Notes under the pieces: model-generated
What the model was told of the DNA's origin: nothing
The model's input: only the letters and a program-made list of their open reading frames with translations
The model's database searches: none
Translations under genes and position numbers: made by a program
NCBI GenBank assembly: GCA_030568195.1
Contig: JAJLTO010000003.1
Coordinates: 1,386,501 to 1,450,500, forward strand
Source: Dipodascopsis uninucleata var. uninucleata
Taxonomy: Eukaryota > Ascomycota > Lipomycetes > Lipomycetales > Lipomycetaceae
Direction of reading: 5' to 3'
DNA length: 64,000 nucleotides
Shown here: in pieces, positions 10,875 to 22,227 of the stretch
Position numbering within the stretch: position 1 is the first letter of the stretch
Layout: the number at the start of each line of letters is the position of its first letter

Positions 10875-12167
10875 GTGCTCCCAATGGCCGAGGAAGAATC
10901 GACTCGCAGCAAGAGGCTATATATTGGTCCGCTGTCCAAAGGCGTGGTTGAATCTCCAAAAGATCTCGTCGAGCGCATACAGAATTTCGGTAAACCTACC
11001 AGCGCTCTCTCAATACACAAGAAGGAAGTACTAGATACTTTTTTCGGATTTATTACTGTGGAGTTAACTGATAAACAGTATCTAGCACTGAGACGCGCTT
11101 TAAATGGTGTAAAATACAAGGGATCAGTGATTAGAGTAGAAGAAGCACGACACAGGTCGTTTGAAGAGCGTATGGCGGAAGAACGCCAGTCACGGGAGAA
11201 TGAGCCACCTGAATCTGCTCCCACAAGACCACAGAGAGTACAGGACCTAGCTACTAGTCTAACTCATGTGCGCACTATTCATTACGCGGACGGCAAGCTC
11301 ATTAAAGGGCGTCTTAGAATGTCAAATCGAGCCATGAGCAGACAGAATAGCCCAACATTTCGAATCAAATTTAATGGTAAAATAAGAATATATAGATGTA
11401 AACGGTCGAAGCTTTGGGGAATTGAGAGAACTACGGATCCTCAAAGCCAAGTTTGGGAATTTGTTTGTGAAGGACAATCTGATGGAAAATGGATAAACGG
11501 ACGGGGAGACGTATTGGAAGAAGTCGACTTATCAAAACCGCATCGTTCTGATATCTCTGATGAAAGTCTGGATTTCATTAAAAAGTATAATCTGGCTATA
11601 GATGACAATGGCGAAGTTTCCAGAGAAGTGATTTTTTCGGATGTAGAAGAGGATGAAGTGTTTGTGGCAGAGTCAATAGAAGAGACTTCCGACAATGATG
11701 GAAAAGACCAAAATTTGACAGAAAACTTAAGGCAACTCTTCACTGCAGATGATGGCTCGTCATTCAAACTGTTCGACAATAGTGAGGACGAAGGTACCGT
11801 TGAAGGGATAGTGGATGAGTCATATATATACAACGCTGAAGTTAACAAGGAGTCGGCTTCGATAGAAGGTACTACAACAACAGCAGAACCAGCTGCACCT
11901 CCAATTCCTACGCGGTTGGTGAGAGATACGGCTTTGCTCTTCTTGCACAGCGATTCACCGTTCCTAAGCGCTCAAAGTCAATTTGTGAAATCTGACAAGC
12001 TGCCAAAGTTCAGTACAGCAGAGGATTGGCGTGTAGAATTCTATGAACAGAGATCTACTTGGAGGCGACAAGCTATGCGTCGACGCCACGACGTTGTTCG
12101 AAGAGCGAGAAAAAAGGAAGCATTAAGTGGAAATACTATTTCCAACATTAAAACTAATGTACAATAG
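10875..12167 (+). CDS. NOP8: Nop8/NOL8-like nucleolar RRM protein
   Basis: Intronless, 430 aa from ATG 10875, or 427 aa from the in-frame ATG at 10884, which gives the more natural start MAEEESTRSKRLYIGPL. An N-terminal RRM has RNP-like RLYIGPL and FFGFITVEL (about residues 14-92). A basic block follows (TFRIKFNGKIRIYRCKRSKL), which I associate with fungal Nop8 proteins. Then come long acidic segments (SDVEEDEVFVAESIEETSD) and a basic C-terminus (RRQAMRRRHDVVRRARKKEA). Nop8 is needed for 60S ribosome assembly. The family call is probable, not certain; 'RRM-containing nucleolar protein' is the safe statement. Confidence 0.65.
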   Translation: MLPMAEEESTRSKRLYIGPLSKGVVESPKDLVERIQNFGKPTSALSIHKKEVLDTFFGFITVELTDKQYLALRRALNGVKYKGSVIRVEEARHRSFEERMAEERQSRENEPPESAPTRPQRVQDLATSLTHVRTIHYADGKLIKGRLRMSNRAMSRQNSPTFRIKFNGKIRIYRCKRSKLWGIERTTDPQSQVWEFVCEGQSDGKWINGRGDVLEEVDLSKPHRSDISDESLDFIKKYNLAIDDNGEVSREVIFSDVEEDEVFVAESIEETSDNDGKDQNLTENLRQLFTADDGSSFKLFDNSEDEGTVEGIVDESYIYNAEVNKESASIEGTTTTAEPAAPPIPTRLVRDTALLFLHSDSPFLSAQSQFVKSDKLPKFSTAEDWRVEFYEQRSTWRRQAMRRRHDVVRRARKKEALSGNTISNIKTNVQ

Positions 12168-12288
12168 ATAGACGTAGCTAAAAGTAAGTATAATAAAAAG
12201 TATTTATTCGTTTATATATTACATTCTAATCCCATGTACCCCCGATAAACAAATGCATAGTCATTTAACCTAAGAATATAGTGTCAGT

Positions 12289-14367
12289 TCATTCTGGCGA
12301 GGAGAACAGTCCCCTTGCGATTAGCCCATATTTATATTGATTGCTGTTGAAACCATAAATCGCATGTGAGTAAATTACATCAATCGTACACGAATCATAT
12401 CCCTCGTCAAATCCCAAAATAAATCGAGCGTCAACAGGTGGGCTAGAATCAGTGGAATATAGTGTGACGCTTACAACCACAGAACTTGACGACTTCAATT
12501 GAGCCGGGAGGTCCAATGGTAAAACGTCACATGTATACGCCGCAAACCAGGTGTTTCCTGCTGAAGCCCAATTTGAATTCATTTTAAAATTGTAAAATTT
12601 TTCTTTACTTGCAATATAATCATCCACAGACTTGTCGAGAACTTTATATTCCAAGGAACCATGTGGGAAAAGCATCTCTCTCATCATATTCTCAATTCGA
12701 TCAACATCTTCAATATCCCCACGAAGAGCGTTGTTAAATGCACGAGAATCAGGGACAACCGAAGCCCATTCTATAGGTGCAGACATAGGAAGGTCATTAA
12801 TAACTACAACAAATCCTGGAATTCTGCTAGGTAAGGACCGGGCAATGCAGGTAGCACTAAGAGCTGCAGAATGGGAGTTTGAAAGACCTAAAAGGTAGAA
12901 ATATTGCAAATCTAGTCTAGTTCCCAGAACAGTCGCACGTACACGAGTAAGGTGCTGCAATGCAAGTACTGCTTGACCATTTAGTCTACCTTGAGACCAA
13001 AGAACCATTTGTGAGGGCACCAGAGGAATTTGGCCGGACAAATAGACACAGTTATGCGCTGCAACCGCTTGAGAGTATGGTCCAATATTAGCAGGCGCCC
13101 AATAACTTCTTCCTTGAACATACAATCCTGATCTAGTCGACTTGTCTGCAATTGCAACAGCAGAAAACGAAACTCGAGCCATTGCAAGAGGTGAAGAAAA
13201 TGCCATACGGGCAGGTGGAATTGGTAGAGAGGAAAAAAACTTTCTATAAGAGATGTTCGCAACTGCAAAATCAGCAATATCAGAAAGTATAAGTGTAACA
13301 GAGACCAAGGCATCACGCCCCAAGCCTCGACTCAAGAGAATCTCATCTATCTGATCAAGTATATTATTCAACTCCTCCGTAGTATCACCACTGAGATTAG
13401 TACTTTGAACGCAACTTATAGTCAGTATTGATCCACTGCATGCGACCGATTGAGTAGCGATCTTTTGCGGACACACTCTAGTATCGTTTTCAACAAGAAC
13501 CTTAGTAATTTCATTATTTTCAACAGAAGAAAGAATGCCCGTAAATAAAGGCTTATCCAACAACTCAGGACTAGGAGGGATGCCGTCCAATAACCTAGGA
13601 ATATATCCCTCCTTACATTGTAAATGAGCACTCTTGATAGAAAGAAGACTAACATCTCCTCCTGAAGGATGAAATACTTTGACCGAAGAATCGATTACAA
13701 TAGACTTGACAAATAATGGACAGTCAAGAACTAAAGATTCATATTCCCCACCTTCTCCGCATACGTGAAAGCCAAATGACTTATTCAATTCCATAAACGT
13801 GTCGCGTAAATCAGCCAGCGACTTACCCAAGTGGAAACTATCGAGTCCAAGAGCAGCGGTCTTTACAAGTATTGCGTGGAGACCAGATTGTATCATCTCA
13901 TCTAAGAGATCATTCTGCGGTCTCATCCATAGATACGCCAATACTGCAAGACCTAAACGTGAACACACGTTCTCAACGCGTGAGCGCTGATACGTTGAAA
14001 ATATAGCACCAACGGACACAGCAGCAACATCAGGATGAGCTTCCTTCACACGATGAAGGAGACGATAGAGATCCTCGGTCTCGTCAGTAGGATCATAAGC
14101 ATATTGGTCAAGAGACTGATCAACCGACTTGCCATTAATATATTCTCTATAAATAGGGAGGGCCATAGCTTCTGAATAAAGGTCAAGAACAGAGTGACCA
14201 ACCGTTTGATACATGAAACTGTCCATTTCGCCAGCGTCAACATCTTCAGATCCACGCTCCGGGGGCCTGAGATTAGCTAGAGCTACTATTTCGTGGCCAT
14301 TCTTCACACAATGGATCAAGTTAAAGAACGAATCCTTTCCTCCACTGATCAGGGCTACAGTTTTCAT
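12289..14367 (-). CDS. DPH6: Diphthine-ammonia ligase Dph6
   Basis: Intronless, 692 aa, close to yeast Dph6. It catalyses the last step of diphthamide formation on elongation factor 2: ATP- and ammonia-dependent amidation of diphthine. The N-terminal ATP pyrophosphatase domain (1 to about 230) has the P-loop SGGKDSFFN. The family motif is FHVCGEGGEYESLVLDCPLF. The C-terminal half has RidA/YjgF-like repeats, including GPYSQAVAAHNCVYLSGQIPL, as in other fungal Dph6 proteins. Convergent with the NOP8-like gene (121 bp between stops). Confidence 0.94.
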   Translation of the reverse strand: MKTVALISGGKDSFFNLIHCVKNGHEIVALANLRPPERGSEDVDAGEMDSFMYQTVGHSVLDLYSEAMALPIYREYINGKSVDQSLDQYAYDPTDETEDLYRLLHRVKEAHPDVAAVSVGAIFSTYQRSRVENVCSRLGLAVLAYLWMRPQNDLLDEMIQSGLHAILVKTAALGLDSFHLGKSLADLRDTFMELNKSFGFHVCGEGGEYESLVLDCPLFVKSIVIDSSVKVFHPSGGDVSLLSIKSAHLQCKEGYIPRLLDGIPPSPELLDKPLFTGILSSVENNEITKVLVENDTRVCPQKIATQSVACSGSILTISCVQSTNLSGDTTEELNNILDQIDEILLSRGLGRDALVSVTLILSDIADFAVANISYRKFFSSLPIPPARMAFSSPLAMARVSFSAVAIADKSTRSGLYVQGRSYWAPANIGPYSQAVAAHNCVYLSGQIPLVPSQMVLWSQGRLNGQAVLALQHLTRVRATVLGTRLDLQYFYLLGLSNSHSAALSATCIARSLPSRIPGFVVVINDLPMSAPIEWASVVPDSRAFNNALRGDIEDVDRIENMMREMLFPHGSLEYKVLDKSVDDYIASKEKFYNFKMNSNWASAGNTWFAAYTCDVLPLDLPAQLKSSSSVVVSVTLYSTDSSPPVDARFILGFDEGYDSCTIDVIYSHAIYGFNSNQYKYGLIARGLFSSPE

Positions 14368-16018
14368 CTAAATCTCAACATTGTCAGCAGACTGCTTGAA
14401 AATAATAAAAATAAAATAAGTAAGCGAGCGATGTATCCTGTTCTCTATAGCATTCAAATGTAAAAGACTACTTGAGCACTTCAAACTGACGGAATTTTTC
14501 TAGCCACCGAGTGTTATAGGTGCCATCGATAGAAAACGAATGAACCGCTGTGACTAGTTGCAAAGCAATTAATCAAAACTCAGGGCAAAATATTTTAGAC
14601 ACCAGCCAACCGCACCAGCGGGGTCAGACCGGTCAGAGCTAGATCCATTTTGCAGGACACGGGCAGTAGAAAGTAACGTACCGTTGACATATGCTGACGT
14701 AGTTCAGCCTATTTTCCAGCGCGCAGACTCCAATTCATCACCTCGTCCGAGAGCTTTCAGATCCCCTTTTCGCCGTACACGTCCACACTACTATTACATA
14801 TAGAGCCGTAGGAACAGCATCTAGGCGCTAGATGTGACAGTACCTGCAATCGGTTGTGCCAAAGGAGTAAAAAGGGATGCTCAGAAGATGCAGGCTGAAA
14901 TTTTTTTCCTTTGGGTAGTTAGCTCACTGAGAGACGGCCAAATGAGACTGGTTATATGCGATTACATTTCTGAGTGTCTGGTGGTGCAGAGACTCCCCTA
15001 GGGTAAATGACAACGGCTGACTTTGTTAGGGCAGATACTCGGTATTATGTGCCGCAGTGACAAGAACGGAAGGCTAAGATTGCGATTCTTGACAGCATCA
15101 TACAACTTTGCGCATCAGGTGTAGTGGCCTCAGTTAAGCGACAGAACAGTAACCGTAGTAATCTGTGACTACCACTGTATAACGTAATGCGAGAAAAGTC
15201 AAATTCGTAAAAGGCTAATTTTCTGTTCACGTGCTGACGGACACCACAGCGGTCGGCTCTGCGCTACTACGTAATGGGCACAGTTCAAAAAAGTCCCTGA
15301 TAAGGGATCTAGAATATCAAGTGACTCGCAATGCGTGCCAGTGCGGGTACACAGACGATGGCCAGATTCTAGTGTGCGGTATTTGGCACTGGTGCGCTCG
15401 GCGTTTTGATATGTGACCTGCAACTCAATTGCGTATTTGTCTATAAGCGGAGGTCATGTAATAAACAGCTGTGGCACTTTAACCCTTAATAGCTAAGCCG
15501 CAGATTCTGTTTAGAGATATGATCCGAACAGGTTCTATGCACTTGCCTCTCACGCGGGGCAAGAGAAACCACCGGGAGATTCTGATCAACTATGTAAAGC
15601 TACGCAGGATATCTCAAAGCTACCGCAGAACAGTCTGCTGTCACATTTTCAGTATCTGCGCAGAAGAGACATGACAGCAGGAAAGAGCCGTCTGGGCTAT
15701 CGTGAAGGTGAATATGTAGCAGTGTGGCGTGTCAGGGAAGATAGTACAGCATAGCGCAGGCGCTGCGTGGAGCACGGTACGCACATACAACAGAATGGAG
15801 CTAATAATTCAACTCAGACGGCCATTTAGATAGAGCGACCGGCAATAGAAGAAAGGAATGAAAAAAAGGTAAAGACACAGAAAGCGAAGCACCATCCAAA
15901 TGAACCTGGCTGGCTACATATATCATTACACATACGTGCGTACTACCAACACCCCAAGAGATATAGTTCGTCATACGACGTGCCGTACACATATCCAGCA
16001 TGCTAAATAAACTAGAAG

Positions 16019-16120
16019 GTAGTGTTTTTTAATTTAGGAATATAAATTAAATTACAATTGAAAATTTTGATAGTAAATTAAATGAAATATTAATAAAAAT
16101 AAATTAAAAGGGAAGAGAAA
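16019..16120. other. AT-rich block, possible nucleosome-free or origin-like island
   Basis: About 100 bp with very few G or C, made of A/T runs with TTAAT/AATTA repeats, in an otherwise GC-richer spacer. AT islands of this type act as replication origins in some yeasts. There is no sequence proof of that here. Confidence 0.25.
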
Positions 16121-16528
16121 TTTAAGTGCTAATCAGGGTAGACAACTTTTAGAAGTTGCAGAGAAGAAAATTCACATAGTCAAATTGTCAACTAGAAGCC
16201 AGCTAGAAACTCTGTTCCGCGCTACGCTTCACAATCGAATAGTATGAGGATGTTGTACTTACTAGCAGTGCAGCACTTCTGCACAGTGTCAGACCTAGTC
16301 TCTATATGGCTAGCAAGGTACTGCAGTTAAATATTTAGAGTATATATGCTATGACTAGTTGAACAAGATTTCAGCCACCTTGATGCCATTGTGGCTTAGC
16401 GTGCCTCATGCCCTTCTAGAAGGCTAATCCATATCCTAATTTAGTGCTATTCTACAATTAGTCGTTTGCAACGCAACTTCAGTTACATGTAGCCAATAAA
16501 GCACAGTTACGTCGATCTGCGGACTTTT

Positions 16529-16534
16529 TATATA
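16529..16534 (+). promoter_or_regulatory. Candidate TATA box of the tricalbin gene
   Basis: TATATA preceded by a T run, about 375 bp before the start codon. It stands out because the flanking DNA is not AT-rich. It would imply a long 5' leader. Weak evidence. Confidence 0.25.
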
Positions 16535-16908
16535 CGCATTGTTCTTCATCTCGTTTTCCTTTATCCTACAGAAGCGGGCAAATAGCAAAGAAAAAATAAA
16601 ATAAACTAAAAGTGCCTATTATCATTCAGTTCGTTCAATTCTTGTTGATGACTGGGCATCGACAAGCAGCGTCCTGAATCGAAAGTAACGTACTTCTTCT
16701 ACTCTCTAACTGCTGGTTTAGTAGTCAGTGTAGAGACCATCGTTGGAGTGAATCGTTATCGCATCTTTCAGTCTTTTTTTCCCCGTTCAGCAGTGCTACC
16801 GATAGATTGGCACTCTCTTATTTCATATCTCACGGATATTTTACGGAGAACACTATCTAAAACTCAACATTTTTGCTTTTGATACCTGCAACAGGCAGAG
16901 AACACAAC

Positions 16909-19900
16909 ATGTCGGGTCTAAAGGCGAAGCTCAACAAAATTCCTGGTGGTAACATCGTGGGAAATGTTGCTGGCGGCGCTGTAGGCGCTGTTGGTGGTAT
17001 TGCTAATGCAGCAACTAACGTAAGTAATAGCTTTTGTTACTTATGTCAATTGGAACGTATCACTGTTTTACCATGGATTCTTATCGATATATGAACTCCT
17101 TTACCATGGATTCTTATCGATATATGAACTCCTTTACTGTAAAGTGGTGTGATATGTATGAGATAGGAGGGGCGAGTTGAGACACATGGATGCGTGCGCT
17201 TCATGCTTTTGTGGGTCCAGGAAAAGTTCTCCATCACATTGTGGAAGTAGTGTGGATGCTAATTTTTTTGCAAACGAATATAGACCGCTGGTGCTGCATT
17301 TAACACCGTCACGCTCAATCAGTTTGGAGACGAGAAGGAAAAATACGATCCTTACAAGTATGCGGGTGCCTGGCAACCTGAAGAATCCAAGAAGGAAGAA
17401 GAGCCAGAGCCAGAGGCTCCGACCCATGTTACATTCCTGGAGTATTATCTTAAGGATAAGTTCTTTGGAGACTGGTATCATAATGCTGCTGTAATCTTCG
17501 TTACGTCGTTCTCATCTTGGCTTGTGGCTAGGTTTGGCGGTGGTATGGTCTGGATTGCCGTCATTATGGCATTCACTTCTACCTACTATCGAACATCTAT
17601 TCTTCGTTTACGACGCAATGTTCGCGATGATCTTGCTCGTGAATCAGCTCTTAAAAGGCTAGAAAGCAATGCAGAGACAATGGAATGGCTAAATTCTTTC
17701 TTGGTCAAGTTCTGGGCTATCTATCTTCCTTCCTTGAACCAGATGGTCATCGAGACTGCAAATCAGGTTTTATCTGGAACTCAGACTCCTACACCTATTG
17801 ATGGTCTTGAGCTCAAGAGATTTACCTTAGGTACCAAGCCTCCTAGAATTGATCTTGTTAGAACTTACCCAAAGACCGAGGATGATATTGTTGTTATGGA
17901 TTGGGGATTTTCTTTCATTCCTAATGATGTTGAAGATTTGACTGCTCGTCAGCTCAAGAACAAGATCAATCCTTTGGTTGAGCTTTCTGTTCGTATAGGT
18001 AAAGGTGTTGTTTCTAAGGGAATGCCAATTCTTTTGCAGGACATGGCTTTCAAAGGTCTTATCCAAGTTAAGATCAAGTTGATCAGTAATTTCCCACATA
18101 TTCAGACTGTTAATATCTCTTTCTTGACTGAGCCTTATTTCGACTTTGTCTTGAAGCCAATTGGTGGTGAGACTCTCGGTTTTGACATAAATTTCATCCC
18201 TGGTCTCGAGTCATTTATCAAGAGTATGGTTCATGACACTCTTCGACCTCAATTCTATGATCCAAATACGTTCGCCATCAATGTAGAGCAGATGTTGGCA
18301 GGTGAACCTAACGATGCTGCTCGTGGTGTTCTGGCTTTGACTATTCACAATGCTCGTGGTTTAAAGGCTGGCGACATGATTGGTAATACCTGTGATCCTT
18401 ACGTCCGCATCGCTACTTCCCAGGATCCAGATAAGGAGCTTGCTCGCACTAAGTTCAAGAGGGACACTGTTACTCCTAAATGGAACGAGACTCATCTTGT
18501 TTTGATTAACTCTCTTTCGGAGCTACTTACTTTGGACATCTTTGACTTTAATGATATTCGAAAGGACAAGCTTCTGGGAAGCGCTTCCTTCGATTTGTCT
18601 ACTCTTGAGAATGAACCTGAACAACAGAATATTGCTGGACAGGTCATTAGTAATGCTCGTCCGCGTGGTGAAATCTTCTTTGATGCTACATATTTCCCTG
18701 TTTTGAGTGGAAAGACTCTTGATGATGGTTCTAAGGAGCCACCACCACAGCTTAACACTGGTATTATCCGATTTACTGTTAATCAGGTGAAGGATATTCC
18801 TCGCAAGAATCCAAGTATGTTTGCTGAGTACTACATTAACGGAAAGTTGGTCTACACTACTCGCACTCTCAAACGTATGGCTACTCCTATCTGGGACGAA
18901 GCTTATGAACACTTGATTAGCAATAAGCGCGGTACTGTTGTTTCCGTGGTCATCAAAGACGACAGTATTGGAGGTGAATCTATTGTCGGAACATATAAGG
19001 CTGCTTTGGAAGATATTTTAAATAAGATTGACGCTGGTGATGATTGGTTTAACTTGAAGCCGTCTGGTCGTATTAGGCTGTCTTCTCTCTGGAAGCCTGT
19101 TGCCCTCAAGGGTATTGTTGCTTCAGGTGGTTACATTAACCCTATTGGTGTTCTCAGGTTCCATCTCAAGAGTGCTACCGACTTGCGTAATTTGGAAACT
19201 ATTGGAAAGGTCGATCCTTATGTTAGAATTATGGTTAACAACTACCAGAAGAACCGTACTGTTACTATTCACAATGAGCTTAATCCTAACTGGGATGAAT
19301 TTGTCTACGCAACCATCACCTCTCCTACCGAGAAGATTATTCTTGAAGTTATGGATCAGGAGACCAACGGGAAGGATCGAACCCTTGGTGAAACTGTTGT
19401 GGACATTTCTGACCTTGTAAAGAAGAATACAGCTGGCGAGTATGTCGAGCTTATTGATACTAGTGACCGTACCGGTGCGTTGACCATTAATAGAAAGAGT
19501 CCAAAAGGATCTTTGGTCTACAATGTTTCTTTCTTCCCTACTATGAATATTATGGACCCAGAGGATATTAAGAGAGAGGAAGAAGAAAAGAAGGCGGCTG
19601 AGGAGGAAGCAGCAGCAGCAGCAGCAGAAGCTACTACTAATGGAAATACGAAGACAGATGCCAAGGATGCTACTTCCGTTAATTCCAAGGACTCTAAGCA
19701 AGGAGTTGCAGAAATGGGTGAGCTTGATGAACCTGAGCCTCCTAAGATCAAAATGGGCATCGAGGAGCTCATTAAGCATGAGACCGGTCTCTTGATCTTC
19801 AGAATCATAGAGGGTCAATTCCCAAAGAATGATGTCTATATTCAAGTTTTCTTCGACGATCTTTTGTATCCTTCTTACCTTACTAGTAAGTCCCAAGGCA

Positions 19901-20775
19901 AACGTACCAAATTTGAAGAAGTTGGAGATGGCATTATCCGCGAGCTAGACTTCTCAAAGATAATTATCCGAGCTACTACTAAGGAACGCGGCCTTCGAGA
20001 TGATAATGAAGGTGTTATTGCTAGCGTAGAGGGATCAACACTGGCTCATCTTCAGAAAGGCTTTCATAATCCGTCAGTAATTGACTTGTTAAATAAGGAT
20101 GGTGAAACTGTCTGCCAAATTAAGATGTCTTTCAAGTACATTCCTATCGTAATGGAACTTGATCCTGCTGAGAGTCGCAATAACCAGGGATTTGTCAAAG
20201 TCTATGTCCTTGACGCTACTGATTTACCTGCAGCTGACCGCAGAAACAGATCTGATCCTTATTGTATTTTTGAACTTAACGGAGAGCAGGTTTTCAAGAG
20301 TAAGGTCATCAAGAAAACACTCACTCCTGCATGGAACGAAATGTTCGACTGCGTTGTGCCATCTCTTTCTAAGGCTCACTTCGTTGTTAATGTTTATGAT
20401 TGGGATCTGGGCCCAGCAGATGATGATTTCCTTGGAACAGCAACTATAGACCTCTCTACTTTAAAGCCAATGGAGACTGATACAAGAATCATTCCTCTAC
20501 AGGGAAAGAGTGGACAGATCCGACTACAGTTGGTTTTCAAGCCCGAATATGTCTTGCGAGCTATCAAAGGCGAGACCCTTCTTAGTGGTACGTTTGCCGT
20601 ACCAGGTCGTGTTGTTACATCTGTAGCAGGTGCGCCTATCAAGGGTATCGGCTTTGCTGCTGGCGGAGTTGCTAAAGGAGCATCTTTCATTAGACATGGC
20701 TTCAAGAGCAAGCACCATCATAATAACGACGATGCTGCCAGTATAATGACTTCGACTACCTCAAGACGGTCGTAA
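16909..20775 (+). CDS. Tricalbin-like ER-plasma membrane tether (SMP + multiple C2)
   Basis: Exon 1 16909-17019 and exon 2 17284-20775 give 1200 aa. The 264-nt intron is the longest inferred here. Tricalbins are ER-anchored lipid-transfer tethers at cortical ER contact sites. Order: Gly/Ala-rich start (GGAVGAVGGIANAATN); a hydrophobic hairpin at about 100-140 (AAVIFVTSFSSWLVA, GMVWIAVIMAFTS); an SMP domain at about 165-375 (from ETMEWLNSFLVKFW to FIPGLESFIKSMV); then C2-like domains. C2A holds DMIGNTCDPYVRI, C2C holds TIGKVDPYVRIMV and the last C2 holds RNRSDPYCIFELNG; two more are degenerate. An acidic/Ala-rich linker (REEEEKKAAEEEAAAAAAEA) lies between the third and fourth. The SMP plus C2 architecture is secure; which tricalbin paralogue it is remains open. 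Confidence 0.92.
17067..17132 (+). repeat. 33-bp perfect tandem duplication in the tricalbin intron
   Basis: Two identical 33-bp copies, 17067-17099 and 17100-17132, each beginning TTTACCATGGATTC and ending GAACTCC. A third copy starts but stops after TTTA. It lies fully inside the intron (17020-17283). Confidence 0.93.
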
Positions 20776-21342
20776 ATTTGAATTATTTCTTTCATTTATT
20801 TGTTTTTATTTATCTGCCAATTGTGAACTAATTTAAAATGTCTGTCATTTCATATGCTATAATTTTATCTGCCTCAGCATTCGTTATTTATGTATGTAAT
20901 TTGTTTTATTTAACTTAGTCCTTCCGTCACCGTGACTGTTTTGGATTTTAAATTTACAACTATTGTATTCTTTAAGAAAATATTTTGAAAAATGAACTGG
21001 AAGTCTTAAATTATGGTATTCATAGATAAAGAGTAGGTTACCAAATCAAGTGATAGAGTTTGGTTAAGTGTGATACGTATTCATGAAGTGCTTACATGTT
21101 CAGCAACAAGCCGTTGCTAAGAACATGAGTAATCACCCGGTATATATACTAGTTAAATTAAGAGTATCTTAAATAACGATAACATAGTGAAATAGAAAGT
21201 GTTTGATCAATTTTCCAAGTAAAAAAGACATTATAGAACCATTTTACTACAATACAATCCGTTTCCATATATGTGATTGTGCTCTCACAATAAATGTTTG
21301 TCAATAATAGACATCTCTCGTAGCACCTGTTCATCTCCAAAT
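20776..21342. other. Convergent 3' spacer tricalbin/orphan
   Basis: 567 nt, AT-rich, T-rich just after the tricalbin stop. No gene seen. A near-palindrome (CATGTTCAGCAACAA/TTGCTAAGAACATG, about 21094-21127) is imperfect and may be chance. Confidence 0.45.
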
Positions 21343-22227
21343 CTAACCCAATTTGAAGAAACTAGTCGCAGTGGTAACACCTACAACAATAGACTCTGGA
21401 GCCACACTCTGATCTGGATCGATACTCATAGTGGCTACTACCCAATAATAGTCAATTCCAACTGAGCTCACTCCCTTAAATACACGTATAGGTGATCCTG
21501 TTGCAGCTTCCATATTGACCATGATATGCTTATATGAACCTGCTGGATCCCACTCTATATCGTTTACACTTTGCAGCGTTACCTCTTTTGGTAAACTTAG
21601 CAATCGAGAAAACTCTTCTGAAGTTGGAAGTCGCGGATGAGGATCGCCCTTATCATCAGTGTCGCTGCTATCATGACGATGTGACATTGAGCTAGGTAAT
21701 CCCCCGTGCGAGGCTTTCAATAATGAATGCTTCACAGCGGCGACTTCATGCGAGAGAGCATGACCCTTTCCCCCTGAATGAGGAGCGGGACCCTCATCTA
21801 TAGAATGCGACTTTTGCGGAGCTGTAGCTCCTGTAGGTTGCTCATGTCCCGCTGTAGGCTGCTCATGTCCCGTTGGAAGAGAAGTACTTGAGGTTAAAGG
21901 TGGCGAGTGCTCACGAGGTGCCCATTTAGCAGCAAATACCATAAACGGTGATTCACAAGTGAGAGTTGTGTAGAAGAGACGGGGTTCCAAGATTTCAGAA
22001 CTGTCCATCATCAGTAGTTTCTCATCACGTAGAAATACACCCGGTTTTATCATGCCAAATAGTGACACAAGGATTTCCGGAACACATGAAATGCTAACCT
22101 TCAGTGGATCAGGAACCGTCCAGTCACTCTCCGGTGGAAGAGACATAATTACAGCTCGCTGCTGCTCATGGCTGTTTTTATCGACGTTCTGATGAACCTC
22201 AGGTCTAATCGCAGTTTCAGGATTCAT
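21343..22227 (-). CDS. Uncharacterised 294-aa protein
   Basis: A single open frame of 294 aa, with no family that I recognise. Its reality is supported by its length, its ATG start with stops upstream, and two ordered-looking segments. The first (residues about 35-105) includes DPLKVSISCVPEILVSLFG and EPRLFYTTLTCESPF. The second is the last 90 residues, including PKEVTLQSVNDIEWDPAGS and YYWVVATMSIDPD. Between them is a low-complexity Ser/His/Pro-rich linker with a short duplication (GHEQPTAGHEQPTG). No signal peptide or membrane span is evident. It is convergent with tricalbin and divergent from CGI121. Function unknown. Confidence 0.6.
   Translation of the reverse strand: MNPETAIRPEVHQNVDKNSHEQQRAVIMSLPPESDWTVPDPLKVSISCVPEILVSLFGMIKPGVFLRDEKLLMMDSSEILEPRLFYTTLTCESPFMVFAAKWAPREHSPPLTSSTSLPTGHEQPTAGHEQPTGATAPQKSHSIDEGPAPHSGGKGHALSHEVAAVKHSLLKASHGGLPSSMSHRHDSSDTDDKGDPHPRLPTSEEFSRLLSLPKEVTLQSVNDIEWDPAGSYKHIMVNMEAATGSPIRVFKGVSSVGIDYYWVVATMSIDPDQSVAPESIVVGVTTATSFFKLG

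Larger units (their letters stand above)
14368..16908. other. 2.5-kb gene-free stretch upstream of tricalbin
   Basis: No open frame here has recognisable content. By eye, 14.45-16.0 kb is richer in G+C than the other spacers. It is closed by a very AT-rich block (16019-16120). No terminal repeats, reverse transcriptase or transposase motifs were seen. It must include the divergent promoters of DPH6 and the tricalbin gene. Confidence 0.5.

Noticed and set aside
16019-16120. Centromere or telomere-type sequence
   Set aside because: The AT block is too short, with no repeat array or telomere-type motif; only an origin-like island is suggested.
14368-16908. Possible transposable element in the GC-richer gap
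   Set aside because: No terminal repeats, target duplications, transposase or reverse-transcriptase motifs could be seen by eye; a repeat-library search would be needed.
19123-19896. 257-codon minus-strand open frame inside the tricalbin gene
   Set aside because: It lies wholly antisense to the C2 domains, has no family content, and arises from codon bias of the real gene.
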